Origin: Desulfuromusa sp.
Lineage (GTDB): Bacteria; Desulfobacterota; Desulfuromonadia; Desulfuromonadales; Geopsychrobacteraceae
DNA length: 44,222 nt
Reading direction: 5' to 3'
Assembly (NCBI GenBank): GCA_021647765.1
Contig: JAKIUD010000023.1
Span: 1-44,222, forward strand
Numbering within the stretch: position 1 is the stretch's first letter; each line of letters begins with the position of its first letter. The position numbers and the translations under genes are program-made. Under the pieces are notes generated by a model. That model ran no database searches. It worked only from the letters and a program-made list of their open reading frames with translations, and was not told the origin of the DNA. Shown here piece by piece: positions 1 through 7,271 of this stretch.

Positions 1-306
1 CAGTACTCTACTGATATCAGCATATCTCTGAAATTCATCGAGAAAGAGGATGAATAGTTCACGTTGATCGACCCGGTAGCCATTCAGCTTCAACGTGTTC
101 AGAAGATTTTCGTAGGTACTGACTTGTTCATAGTGAGAATAGATATCCAGGTCAAGCATGAGACAAGTATGTTCATTCTCAAACTGATCATGAAGGCGAC
201 GCATTAAGGTGGTTTTGCCAACCTGACGTGGCCCGATTAGAATTGTAATTTTATGATTATCTTTCTGTTGCTCCAGTGTCGGATAAATATATCTGCTTTT
301 ATACAT
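1..306 (-). CDS. AAA-family ATPase (AAA_14/DUF4143-like), N-terminal part, runs off the window
   Basis: Leftward reading frame opening with ATG at 306 and still open at base 1; 102 residues are visible. A Walker A motif GPRQVGKTT lies at residues 25-33 and a Walker B-type LFLDEFQ at about 87-93. This spacing and the GPRQ-GKTT form are typical of the AAA_14 ATPases that often carry a C-terminal DUF4143 nuclease-like domain; that half is outside the window, so it cannot be confirmed. A GAGGGG ribosome-binding site precedes the ATG. Such genes are common, poorly understood accessory genes, and this one sits next to a toxin-antitoxin pair. Family call is good; biological role is unknown. Confidence 0.8.
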   Translation of the reverse strand, partial: MYKSRYIYPTLEQQKDNHKITILIGPRQVGKTTLMRRLHDQFENEHTCLMLDLDIYSHYEQVSTYENLLNTLKLNGYRVDQRELFILFLDEFQRYADISRVL

Positions 307-405
307 TATGGTTCCCCTCTGCATACGGAATAGGAACTAACACCCAGAAAAAGATATGCTATTCCGGAGTGGATGTCAAGAATAGTCTTTTCGACACACA
401 ATACC

Positions 406-434
406 TTGAAATGTACCCATAAATTTTAGATAGT
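406..434 (+). promoter_or_regulatory. possible sigma70 promoter of the parDE pair
   Basis: TTGAAA (406-411), 17-base spacer, GATAGT (429-434), 29 bases before the antitoxin start. The -10 box is a weak match, so this is tentative. Confidence 0.35.
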
Positions 435-462
435 AATACCATACGACTAAAGGAGATCACTT

Positions 463-725
463 ATGCCAAAAAATACGAGCGTCACCTTGGGTCCTCATTT
501 TGAGGATTTTGTCGGACAGCAAGTTAAACATGGTCACTATGGCTCTGTGAGCGAAATGATACGTGCGGGTCTGCGGCTTCTGGAAGAGAGAGAAGCTAAG
601 CTAAGCTAAGCTAAGCTGAGCTGAGCCTGCTACGCAGGGCTCTTTCCGAAGGAGAGAATAGTGGCTCTACCAATTACTCTCTCGAGGGATTGATACAGGA
701 ACTTGATGCTGAGAATTTGAGATAA
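463..725 (+). pseudogene. parD: ParD-family antitoxin, frameshifted by a pentanucleotide repeat
   Basis: ATG at 463 follows an AGGAG site. The frame encodes a ribbon-helix-helix type N terminus (VTLGPHFEDFVGQQV, then SVSEMIRAGLRLLEERE) but stops at TAA 607-609 after 48 residues. The typical ParD C terminus (RRALSEGENSG, then YSLEGLIQELDAE) continues in another frame to TAA 723-725, which overlaps the toxin ATG as TAATG. The break falls in six tandem 5-bp units at 595-624. Removing four units (20 bp) restores an uninterrupted 80-residue protein of normal ParD length. As it stands the DNA-binding half could be made without the toxin-binding tail. A sequencing or assembly error in the repeat is possible. 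Confidence 0.8.
595..624 (+). repeat. pentanucleotide microsatellite (GCTAA x4, GCTGA x2) inside parD
   Basis: Six contiguous 5-bp units: GCTAA at 595, 600, 605, 610, then GCTGA at 615 and 620. Because five is not a multiple of three, each unit gained or lost changes the reading frame of parD. The present number puts TAA in frame at 607. Confidence 0.95.
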
Positions 726-1027
726 TGGCAATCTTTACCCTCACAAAAGCAGCCAGAAGTGACCTGAAGGATATTGCCCGATTCACACAAAAGCGTTGGG
801 GACTTGATCAGAGAAACAAATATCTGACAACACTGGATGATTGCTTTCACCAACTTGCAAGTAACCCTGCCATAGGGAGGGCTTGCAATGAAATTAAAGT
901 CGGATACTACAAATTTCCGGCAGGAAGCCATATGATTTTCTATCGTAAAAATGACGATCTAAAAATCAAGAGAGTACGCGTTCTCCACGAAAACATGGAT
1001 ATTGAAATGCAATTTTCAAAAAGTTAA
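725..1027 (+). CDS. parE: ParE/RelE-superfamily toxin
   Basis: 100 residues with the ParE pattern: LTKAARSDLKDIARFTQKRWG near the N terminus, a central helix with LASNPAIGR, and C-terminal strands containing YYKFPAGSHMIFYR and VRVLHENMD. The family poisons DNA gyrase or cleaves ribosome-associated mRNA; which applies here cannot be read from the sequence. Its ATG overlaps the native parD stop (TAATG), so translation was presumably coupled to the antitoxin. With parD now stopping 115 bases upstream, that coupling is lost. The toxin frame is intact and of full family length, so either expression is very low or neutralisation comes from elsewhere. Confidence 0.85.
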   Translation: MAIFTLTKAARSDLKDIARFTQKRWGLDQRNKYLTTLDDCFHQLASNPAIGRACNEIKVGYYKFPAGSHMIFYRKNDDLKIKRVRVLHENMDIEMQFSKS

Positions 1028-1156
1028 TAACAAAAGACTGTAATATCTGCTTTATGGTCACTCCCTCCTTTTTTGCTGAAATGCGTAAATATTCCACTGG
1101 CAATCCAGGATGTTCCAGGATATCAAGCCTCTGTCGTATCAAATTTCAGAGTGGCT

Positions 1157-1354
1157 TCATGATCCCACCCACCACTTATAAATAAACGTTCCAACCGCCC
1201 CGAAAATTATCAACTCCAGGATAAACAGCCAGAGGACAAACTTTTTCTTGCCTTTTCGTGCGCGAAGCTTCTCTGGCATAAACTTGTTGAAGTCCTCAGA
1301 CATATTGTCCCAAGCTTCCTTAAAAATACTTTCTTGTTGCTTTTTTTTACTCAT
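1157..1354 (-). CDS. small single-pass membrane protein, unknown function
   Basis: 65 residues: a charged N-terminal half (KKKQQES, EKLRARKGKKK) followed by one transmembrane segment at about residues 40-60 (FVLWLFILELIIFGAVGTF) and a short WWVGS tail. The basic residues before the segment predict an N-in topology. It starts 12 bases after the stop of the YchF-like GTPase gene and is in the same direction, so the two are probably cotranscribed. No family was recognised. Confidence 0.6.
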   Translation of the reverse strand: MSKKKQQESIFKEAWDNMSEDFNKFMPEKLRARKGKKKFVLWLFILELIIFGAVGTFIYKWWVGS

Positions 1355-1366
1355 ATTGAGCTGACC

Positions 1367-2401
1367 TTACACGTTGAATAGGAAATGGCAAATATCGCCG
1401 TCCTCGATAATGTAGTCCTTACCATTCAGTTGCATCTTACCGGCTTGTTTAACTCCCAGTTCGGATCCGGCAGCCATTAGATCATCGTATTTCATCACCT
1501 CGACCCTGATGAAGCCACGTTCGATATCACTGTGAATCTTGCCACCAGCCACCGGTGCACTGGAACCCTTGCGAATGGTCCATGCTCGACATTCATCCTC
1601 GCCAGAGGTGTAGAAACTCATAAGACCCAAAGCATCATAAAGAGCGGCGTTGATCCGTTCGAGGCTGGGCTGAGTAATTCCCATGGCTTCCATGAATTCC
1701 AAGCGTTCTTCTTTGTCATCGATGACTGCAATCTCACTCTCAATTTTGCAGGAAATAGTAAATACACCGGAGCCAAAATCCTTACCGATATCATCCTCGG
1801 AGACGTTATAAGCGAAAAGCAGTGGTGTGCGGGTCACCAGATCCAGACTTTTGATCAGCTTTTCCTCGTGGGGTTCAAGCATAATCGTACTCAGGAATTT
1901 TTCTTCTTCCAGAGCACTATTGAATCGCTGGAGAATCTCTTCTTCCAGGATCTGCTCTGTGGTTTGGCCACCTTTCTTTTCCTTGGCAATTCGTTGCAGA
2001 CGAGTCTCCACTAACTGCATATCGGCCAAGAGCAGTTCAGTTTCAATCATTGCCCGGTCACGCTCCGGGTCTACTGATCCGGAGGGGTGAAAGATATCGG
2101 GTGAGTCGAAGTCTCGAATGAGCAGGCAAAGAAGATCGCAGCGCCGAGCCGGATCCATCCAGAGACGTGATGTGCCACCACTATCGGTGATGTCGGGACA
2201 GAGGACAAACTGGTTTTCGGCGTAAGTCGTTTTATCAGGTTGATATAAATTCGTCAGGGCATCTACCCGAGGATCTTGGAGAGATGCGATTCCTTCAATG
2301 GACTCGCCGGATTTGCGAGCAGTGGGAACGGGACGACCGGTAAGCAGGGTGAACAGAGTTTTCTTGCCCGTCTGAGCTAATCCCATTATTGCAATTTTCA
2401 T
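1367..2401 (-). CDS. YchF-related GTPase/ATPase with C-terminal TGS-like (DUF933) domain
   Basis: 344 residues from ATG 2401, chosen over an upstream in-frame start because AAGGAG lies 8 bases before it. The P-loop is GLAQTGKKT (residues 7-15). The region after it resembles the YchF helical insertion, NVSEDD stands where YchF has its NVxE base-recognition motif, and the last 90 residues match the YchF C terminus (RAWTIRKGS, GFIRVEVMKYDDL, GKDYIIEDGDICHFLFNV). The usual DxxG region is degenerate (PDITDSGGTS), so this is likely a divergent paralogue rather than the universal YchF. Its role is unknown; YchF itself binds ribosomes and hydrolyses ATP. Confidence 0.8.
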   Translation of the reverse strand: MKIAIMGLAQTGKKTLFTLLTGRPVPTARKSGESIEGIASLQDPRVDALTNLYQPDKTTYAENQFVLCPDITDSGGTSRLWMDPARRCDLLCLLIRDFDSPDIFHPSGSVDPERDRAMIETELLLADMQLVETRLQRIAKEKKGGQTTEQILEEEILQRFNSALEEEKFLSTIMLEPHEEKLIKSLDLVTRTPLLFAYNVSEDDIGKDFGSGVFTISCKIESEIAVIDDKEERLEFMEAMGITQPSLERINAALYDALGLMSFYTSGEDECRAWTIRKGSSAPVAGGKIHSDIERGFIRVEVMKYDDLMAAGSELGVKQAGKMQLNGKDYIIEDGDICHFLFNV

Positions 2402-2616
2402 AAAATACTCCTTCCGCAAGCACGTGTTTTTTCTCGATCACTGCAATTATATGATAACAGATTGGAGCAGAAGGGATGATGGATTGCAATGGGGAAGTGT
2501 CGATACCGATCAACCAAATCAATTGTGGTTGAGAAACTTTATCTAGCGCTTCGGGGATCCCCTATCTGAAGGTAAGCAAGGAGAAGTGTACGTGTAGCTC
2601 CAACCAGTTGAACAAC

Positions 2617-2650
2617 AAAAAAGCACTTTCTTTGCGGAAAGTGCTTTTTT
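2617..2650 (-). terminator. rho-independent terminator after mlaC
   Basis: Stem GCACTTTC (2623-2630) with GAAAGTGC (2637-2644), 6-base loop, flanked by A6 on the left and T6 on the right. It can act in both directions; on the minus strand it closes the crcB-to-mlaC operon. Confidence 0.85.
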
Positions 2651-2688
2651 ATTTTCAAACTCAAGAATATTTATTTTAGCGCGCAGAG

Positions 2689-3273
2689 CTACTGCCCCTC
2701 CATCGCTAATACCTTTTTTTCCATCAGCGCCAGCAACCCCTCATATCCATCCCGACGGATAATTTCACCATAACTGGAGCGGTAATTTTTGATCAGGCTC
2801 ACCCCCTCTATCACAATGTCAAACACCTGCCAACTACCATCCCGATAAATCATTTTATACTGAACGGGAATTTCCAGTTCAGCAGAAATAATCGCGGTAT
2901 CAACAATTGCCTTATCATCTTTTACTCTTTGTTTCAGATACTTAACCGTTCCACCCGAATAATCTCCGATTCGATTGAGATATGTCCCTTCAAGAACCTT
3001 GACAAACAGATCCGAAAAACGTTGCCGCTGATCTTCTGTAGCATCTTTCCAATAAGAACCTAATGTCCGGCGAGACATCGACTGCATATTCAGATACTCC
3101 TGAACCCGACCACTGACCTGAGCTTTTTTTTCTGCAGGGCTCATGCCAGGGTTCTGTAAAACTCCCAGGATAGAATCCACCATCTGTTTAACCCGCGCCT
3201 GTGGCTGTGGCAGGGCAAAGCCTGAAACAGCAAAAGACAGTATCAACAAACCACTTATAAGTATTTTTTTCAT
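2689..3273 (-). CDS. mlaC: MlaC-like periplasmic phospholipid-binding protein (Ttg2D family)
   Basis: 194 residues from ATG 3273; a GTG at 3276 overlapping the mlaA stop (TAGTG) is an equally possible start. A signal peptide (KKILISGLLILSFAVSGFA) is followed by the MlaC fold: helical PQARVKQMVDSILGVL, then the family-typical sequences around SRRTLGSYWKDATEDQRQRF and VQYKMIYRDGSWQVFDIVIEGVSL. MlaC carries phospholipids between the outer-membrane MlaA complex and the inner-membrane MlaFEDB transporter. mlaA is immediately upstream; the MlaFEDB genes are not in the window. Length is normal. Confidence 0.88.
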   Translation of the reverse strand: MKKILISGLLILSFAVSGFALPQPQARVKQMVDSILGVLQNPGMSPAEKKAQVSGRVQEYLNMQSMSRRTLGSYWKDATEDQRQRFSDLFVKVLEGTYLNRIGDYSGGTVKYLKQRVKDDKAIVDTAIISAELEIPVQYKMIYRDGSWQVFDIVIEGVSLIKNYRSSYGEIIRRDGYEGLLALMEKKVLAMEGQ

Positions 3274-3275
3274 CA

Positions 3276-4166
3276 CTAGAATCCAAACCAGTCAAAAGGA
3301 TTAAAAAAATCACCATCAAACAACGGTCCTTCAAATATATTTATATTATAGGTGTCTTCACCAACCTGAGCCAGTCGGCGTTGCGCATAAGCTGCCCGAA
3401 TAAACAAATAAGGATCAATAGAGTCCTGAACAATCCCCTCATAGGTATCCCGATCAAGAGATAAACGAGTCTCTGCATCAAGAAATTTCACCCCTATAAA
3501 TTCACGAGTTTCTAAATTGGCATATCTAAACGGATCGGCAAATGAATCAACAAAAACGCCAGTACCATCACGTAAACTTGAAGGGCCAACAATAGGTAAG
3601 ACCAGATAAAATCCGTGCCCAACTCCAAAATGACCAAGTGTCTGACCAAAATCTTCAACACTTTTCTCAACCCCGGCCACAGATTCGGCCGGGTCAAATA
3701 ATCCAGCAATCCCAAAAGTTGTGTTGATAACAAAACGGTAGATTTCGGTACTGAAATCCCGAAACTTCAATTGCAACAGTGCGTTTCCGGCTCGAATCGG
3801 GGTGGCCAGATTGGAGAAAAAATTTCCGACTGAAACCCGGACAGGTCTTGGAAAAATAAAACGATACCCTTTAGCTATTGGTTTAAATGCGTAAAAATAA
3901 AGTTTGTCATTAAACCAGAAAACCCCCCGGTTGAACGGTTGAAACGGGTCTGAAATAAGTTTTTCTGCAACCGCAGTGCCAGCGGAAAAATCATCTCCGA
4001 AATCGGCTTCAAAATCATCAAAGGACAGATCGTCCGTCTGTTCAGATGACGCTATCGTCATTATACCCTGGTTGTTATAATTTTCGATCTGCCTGGCTGT
4101 AGCAAATACAGACCCAACTAGAACAAAATAACCAGCAAACAATAGTGTAAAAATACGTAACAACAT
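3276..4166 (-). CDS. mlaA: MlaA/VacJ-family outer-membrane protein without a lipobox
   Basis: 296 residues from ATG 4166, which has a GGGGG Shine-Dalgarno sequence and opens a hydrophobic signal peptide (LLRIFTLLFAGYFVLVGSVFA). An acidic linker follows, then the VacJ domain: DPFQPFNRGVFWFNDKLY, NFFSNLATPIRAGNALLQ, RFVINTTFGIAGLFDPA, EDFGQTLGHFGVG and YLVLPIVGPSSLRDG. MlaA removes misplaced phospholipids from the outer leaflet of the outer membrane. Unlike E. coli MlaA this protein has no cysteine, so it cannot be a lipoprotein of the usual kind. It abuts mlaC and follows a methyltransferase gene by 19 bases. Confidence 0.88.
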   Translation of the reverse strand: MLLRIFTLLFAGYFVLVGSVFATARQIENYNNQGIMTIASSEQTDDLSFDDFEADFGDDFSAGTAVAEKLISDPFQPFNRGVFWFNDKLYFYAFKPIAKGYRFIFPRPVRVSVGNFFSNLATPIRAGNALLQLKFRDFSTEIYRFVINTTFGIAGLFDPAESVAGVEKSVEDFGQTLGHFGVGHGFYLVLPIVGPSSLRDGTGVFVDSFADPFRYANLETREFIGVKFLDAETRLSLDRDTYEGIVQDSIDPYLFIRAAYAQRRLAQVGEDTYNINIFEGPLFDGDFFNPFDWFGF

Positions 4167-4185
4167 TAAATTTCCCCCAAAAAAC

Positions 4186-4794
4186 TTATCCGGTTTTTTC
4201 AACCACAAATAAAAATGGTGCTTGTGGCCGATTACTCACTTTCATCTGTAAAACATAAAAATTTGGATCTTGAAGCTCACTAAAGTATTCACTAACCGCA
4301 TTTCCCTCTTCTGTTCCTCCAGTGTGTCCAGGGTAAATAACCACCGCCATACGCCCCCCTTTAGCCAGTAAAGAACAAGCCTGTTCTAAAGCCAGTACGG
4401 TTGTTTCGGGTTGGGTGATAAGCCCCTTATCCCCTCCGGGAAGATAACCAAGGTTGGCAATAATCCCTTTTGGTGACGCAGGCATCATCCTGGCAAAATC
4501 AGCATGGCTTATCTGCAACAGGTCGACCCCGGAATCACGTTCTGGAGGCTGGATATCCTGCTGCTGAAGTCTGACCTGAGCTCCTGCTGTAACCATTCGT
4601 TCTTGCGTATCTAACAATGCCTGAGCCTGAATATCAAACCCAATCACCTGCCCGGCCTTACCGACCATTTGAAATAGAGCCAAGGTATCCTGCCCGCTCC
4701 CGGCAGTTAAATCAGCCACAATATCCCCCGGCTGAACAACTTCTGCCAGCAGATCCTGTCCCCATTGCACCATCCGGGTTAAAGCATGTTTCAC
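4186..4794 (-). CDS. SAM-dependent methyltransferase of the YtqB/MnmM (rRNA_methylase) family
   Basis: 202 residues. A SAM-binding motif I (DIVADLTAGSGQDTLAL, about residues 24-40) and the signature NLGYLPGGDK (about 114-123) are characteristic of the YtqB family, whose Bacillus member MnmM methylates aminomethyl-thiouridine at tRNA position 34. The C-terminal VVIYPGHTGG is also family-typical. The start overlaps the stop of the upstream TerB-like gene by four bases (ATGA), indicating translational coupling. tRNA modification is the likely role by homology; the exact substrate is not shown by the sequence. Confidence 0.78.
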   Translation of the reverse strand: MKHALTRMVQWGQDLLAEVVQPGDIVADLTAGSGQDTLALFQMVGKAGQVIGFDIQAQALLDTQERMVTAGAQVRLQQQDIQPPERDSGVDLLQISHADFARMMPASPKGIIANLGYLPGGDKGLITQPETTVLALEQACSLLAKGGRMAVVIYPGHTGGTEEGNAVSEYFSELQDPNFYVLQMKVSNRPQAPFLFVVEKTG

Positions 4795-5234
4795 GAATTG
4801 GCAACTTTCAGCTTGGCCTCAATCAATTGTCGATGTGAGAGACCAATCAAAGCCCCTAACTGGCGCATCAGCGCCTCTTCATAGCAATCCAACCGCCCAT
4901 CAGCATAAACCAACTGCCAGACAGCTTCAATAATCTGTTCCTTTTCCGGCTGTGAAAATGATTTGTTGATCTCCCGGGTAAACTGGTGCAGATCATTACT
5001 TTCTTTCCGGGTCTCTTCCGCTAACGTCAGTAAGTCTGCCAGGGATTCTTCAGACACAGCAAAATGCTCCATGAGTAAAGTTCCCAATAAATCCTGTTCA
5101 GTCTGATGAAATTTACCATCTGAGTATGCCACTTCCAGCAACAGAACCGCCGCCGCCAGTGGAATACGATCTTGTGAAGCTGAATTAGCTTGCTCTGTTG
5201 GCGGTGCAAAAATTTGTAACAATCTCTTTAACAT
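4791..5234 (-). CDS. TerB-family (tellurite resistance-like) helical protein
   Basis: 147 residues, almost all helical. Two TerB-type acidic motifs are visible, AVLLLEVAYSDGKFHQTEQDLL and AVWQLVYADGRLDCYEEALM: the repeated (A/Y)(S/A)DG pattern marks the metal-binding helices of the family. No signal peptide or membrane segment is present. It is a single-domain cytoplasmic TerB, not part of a ter cluster, so tellurite resistance should not be inferred. It overlaps the downstream methylase gene by four bases and follows the DUF190 gene by 42 bases. Confidence 0.78.
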   Translation of the reverse strand: MLKRLLQIFAPPTEQANSASQDRIPLAAAVLLLEVAYSDGKFHQTEQDLLGTLLMEHFAVSEESLADLLTLAEETRKESNDLHQFTREINKSFSQPEKEQIIEAVWQLVYADGRLDCYEEALMRQLGALIGLSHRQLIEAKLKVANS

Positions 5235-5276
5235 CTCTTTATTCCTTCAATTTTTGATGTTTTCGTAAAAACACCA

Positions 5277-5609
5277 TTAATTTTTATAGCTGATGACCCG
5301 TGCCTTTTCCAGAGTAATCATTCCCCCCAGCAACATCTCATCAAGCTGAGGGATAATGCTTTCTATCTTATCTTCGCGATCAACAACTTCGATAACTAAC
5401 GGCAAGCTCTGCGATAATCTCAGCAAACCGTCTGTGTGCAAAACTGAATTTGCCCCGAACCCAGCAACCCCTCTCAGCACTGTTGCTCCAGCAAAACCTT
5501 TTTTTCGAAACATCTCCAGCAACACTTTATAGAGAGGCTTATTTTCACAACGATCTGACTCACCGATAAAAATCCGCATCAGGGTCTGTTCCCCTTCCAG
5601 ACGTTGCAT
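5277..5609 (-). CDS. DUF190-domain protein associated with a fluoride exporter
   Basis: 110 residues from an ATG with AAGGAG six bases upstream. The sequence MRIFIGESDRCENKPLYKVLLEMFRKKG followed by GATVLRGVAGFG and SLPLVIEVVDREDKI is the DUF190 (PII-like ferredoxin-fold) signature. Such proteins are regularly encoded beside crcB/fluC, as here with a gap of only 15 bases, and are thought to regulate or assist it. The precise role is unknown. Confidence 0.85.
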   Translation of the reverse strand: MQRLEGEQTLMRIFIGESDRCENKPLYKVLLEMFRKKGFAGATVLRGVAGFGANSVLHTDGLLRLSQSLPLVIEVVDREDKIESIIPQLDEMLLGGMITLEKARVISYKN

Positions 5610-5624
5610 CCAAAACTCCTTTTA

Positions 5625-5999
5625 TTAAGTTAATTGACGGGCAACCAGTGCCCCCAAGAGGGCAAAAAATAAACATAACACAATATTCAACACAATATTA
5701 AGACCTGCCTGCCAAAAGCTACCGTCTTCCAACAGCCGCAGAGTTTCATAGGAAAAAGTTGAAAAAGTCGTGAATCCACCCATAAAACCGACGCTCAAAC
5801 CAATCCGGATTTCTGACGATAAAAGGGTACTGCGCAAGCCAAAAACCATCAACAGAGCAAGCAAAAAAGAACCAACTATATTGACAAACAGGGTGCCATA
5901 AGGCAGATTGCGCCCGACTAGCTGATAAGTCCAACCCGAAGCCAGATAACGCACAACACAACCGAACCCGCCGAAAATACCAATATAAAACAGCTGCAT
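5625..5999 (-). CDS. crcB: fluoride ion channel/exporter CrcB (FluC)
   Basis: 124 residues with four hydrophobic segments. Family motifs are GGFGCVVRYLASG near the N terminus, YGTLFVNIVGSFLLAL (the conserved GTxxxN) and GFMGGFTTFSTFSYE, which carries the phenylalanines lining the fluoride path. FluC works as a dual-topology dimer that lets fluoride out of the cell; a single gene is consistent with a homodimer. It is the first gene of the leftward operon. The upstream region was searched by eye for a crcB-type fluoride riboswitch, and none was recognised. Confidence 0.9.
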   Translation of the reverse strand: MQLFYIGIFGGFGCVVRYLASGWTYQLVGRNLPYGTLFVNIVGSFLLALLMVFGLRSTLLSSEIRIGLSVGFMGGFTTFSTFSYETLRLLEDGSFWQAGLNIVLNIVLCLFFALLGALVARQLT

Positions 6000-6037
6000 A
6001 CCAATTCCATACGATAGGACACTAATAAAACTCGTTT

Positions 6038-6066
6038 ATTATCAGTTAAAAATTAGCAATTGTCAA
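6038..6066 (-). promoter_or_regulatory. sigma70-type promoter of the crcB operon
   Basis: On the minus strand TTGACA (6061-6066) is followed by a 17-base spacer and GATAAT (6038-6043), about 38 bases before the crcB ATG. The -35 box is perfect and the -10 box is close to consensus. Confidence 0.65.
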
Positions 6067-6186
6067 TCAACATATCAGATCGAAGAGAGTTCTTTTGGCA
6101 ACACAGGATGGTAAGATTGATTGACAAACTTGATCAGATTCCGTAGCTTCTTGAAATCAATTGCTACTCCAAAGGGACAAACATCG

Positions 6187-6933
6187 ATGAAACAAACTTA
6201 TAAGTATCTTTTACCTGTCTTGATCTGCCTGTTTCTTGCCGCCTGCGGTGGATCTAAAGTTAAACCACAAAACTCTGCGGAAAAGTATTTTCAAGAGGGT
6301 GAACGCTATTTTGAAAGCAATCTCTATGACGACGCCATTGCCTCATGGGAGAAGGTCAGAGACACCTTCTACTCCCCGGAATTGAGCATGCTCGCCGAAT
6401 TAAAAATTGCTGAAGCTTATTACGTCTCCAAGCGTTATGAAGAGGCCGCTACCGCCTTTGGTGACTTTTTGAAACAGCACCCGAACGACTTTCGTGCGGC
6501 TACCGTTCTCTACCGCATGGGACTCAGTTACTACCAGCAGATATTATCACCTGACCGTGATCAAACCAGCACAGAAAAAGCACTGCAAAGTTTTCAAGAA
6601 CTGGTTCGCCGCTTTCCCAAAGATTCCAATGCCCAGGAAGCAGGATATTTGATTCAGCGCTGCAAAACCAGATTAGCAGAGCACGAAGTTTACGTCGGTC
6701 GGTTTTATCTGAAAAGAAAACAGTACCAACCCGCCATCAACCGCCTGGAAGGTATTCTGGAATCTTTCCCCGATTACTATTACCGTGATGAGGCCTATTT
6801 TTACCTTGGTAAAGCCTACCTTGAAACGGCACAACCAGACAAAGCTAAACATGTCTTTAACCAGTTGATCGAAGAATTTCCAGGGAGCGATTATGTTGAA
6901 GATGCTCAGAAACTGCTGAAAAAAGAAAGCTAA
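6187..6933 (+). CDS. bamD: BamD-like outer-membrane assembly lipoprotein
   Basis: 248 residues from ATG 6187, which opens a lipoprotein signal peptide ending in the lipobox LAAC (YKYLLPVLICLFLAACGG) and has AAGGGA upstream; the longer upstream frame has no such features. The mature part is a row of tetratricopeptide repeats (EKYFQEGERYFESNLYDDAI, AELKIAEAYYVSKRYEEA, FRAATVLYRMGLSYYQQ, YFLGKAYLETAQPDKAK), as in BamD/ComL. BamD is the essential helical lipoprotein of the BAM complex that inserts beta-barrels into the outer membrane. Its size is normal. It is transcribed alone, divergently from the crcB operon. Confidence 0.85.
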   Translation: MKQTYKYLLPVLICLFLAACGGSKVKPQNSAEKYFQEGERYFESNLYDDAIASWEKVRDTFYSPELSMLAELKIAEAYYVSKRYEEAATAFGDFLKQHPNDFRAATVLYRMGLSYYQQILSPDRDQTSTEKALQSFQELVRRFPKDSNAQEAGYLIQRCKTRLAEHEVYVGRFYLKRKQYQPAINRLEGILESFPDYYYRDEAYFYLGKAYLETAQPDKAKHVFNQLIEEFPGSDYVEDAQKLLKKES

Positions 6934-7045
6934 CAATCGATAAATACAACCGCATCAAAACCGGAACTTTTACGTCAATGGCTCACGGTTTTTTATGACC
7001 CAATTACCAGAAATGATAATTTAATCCTTGTGACTATATTTTTCC

Positions 7046-7073
7046 TTGACTTGATTGATCGCAACATTATATA
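7046..7073 (+). promoter_or_regulatory. candidate sigma70 promoter for the CoA-transferase gene
   Basis: TTGACT (7046-7051), 16-base spacer, TATATA (7068-7073). It would give an untranslated leader of roughly 190 bases. The rest of the 338-base gap after bamD shows no gene; AAAACCG and CGGTTTT near 6957-6992 could form a weak hairpin after bamD. Confidence 0.5.
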
Positions 7074-7271
7074 AGAAACGCTGTTCTTATAATGCAGGTT
7101 TAATAACTATTCTGGTGGTCTTTTCATCTTTTTAAAAATCTGCTTAACCTCTGAGTATTACAGTTAAAATCATTTTTTTTATGTTTCAAAAAGCCATTTC
7201 TAACTGCTGTTTTAACAGCACATCCAAGGTGGTACAAAAGTATCGCTGAATCATTTACAGGAGGAGAGAGA

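Noticed and set aside
595..624. CRISPR or direct-repeat array
   Set aside because: The units are five bases long and contiguous with no spacers; this is a microsatellite. No CRISPR array was seen anywhere in the window.
1532..2014. Rightward 160-codon open frame opposite the YchF-like gene
   Set aside because: It is fully antisense to a gene with clear homology, has no ribosome site and its product resembles no family.
4791..5234. Tellurite-resistance operon
   Set aside because: Only one TerB-like gene is present, with no terA, terC, terD or terZ nearby; the fold alone does not imply tellurite resistance.
6000..6120. Possible fluoride riboswitch upstream of crcB
   Set aside because: The minus-strand leader was read for the conserved crcB-motif sequence and pseudoknot; only a plain promoter and a short leader were seen.
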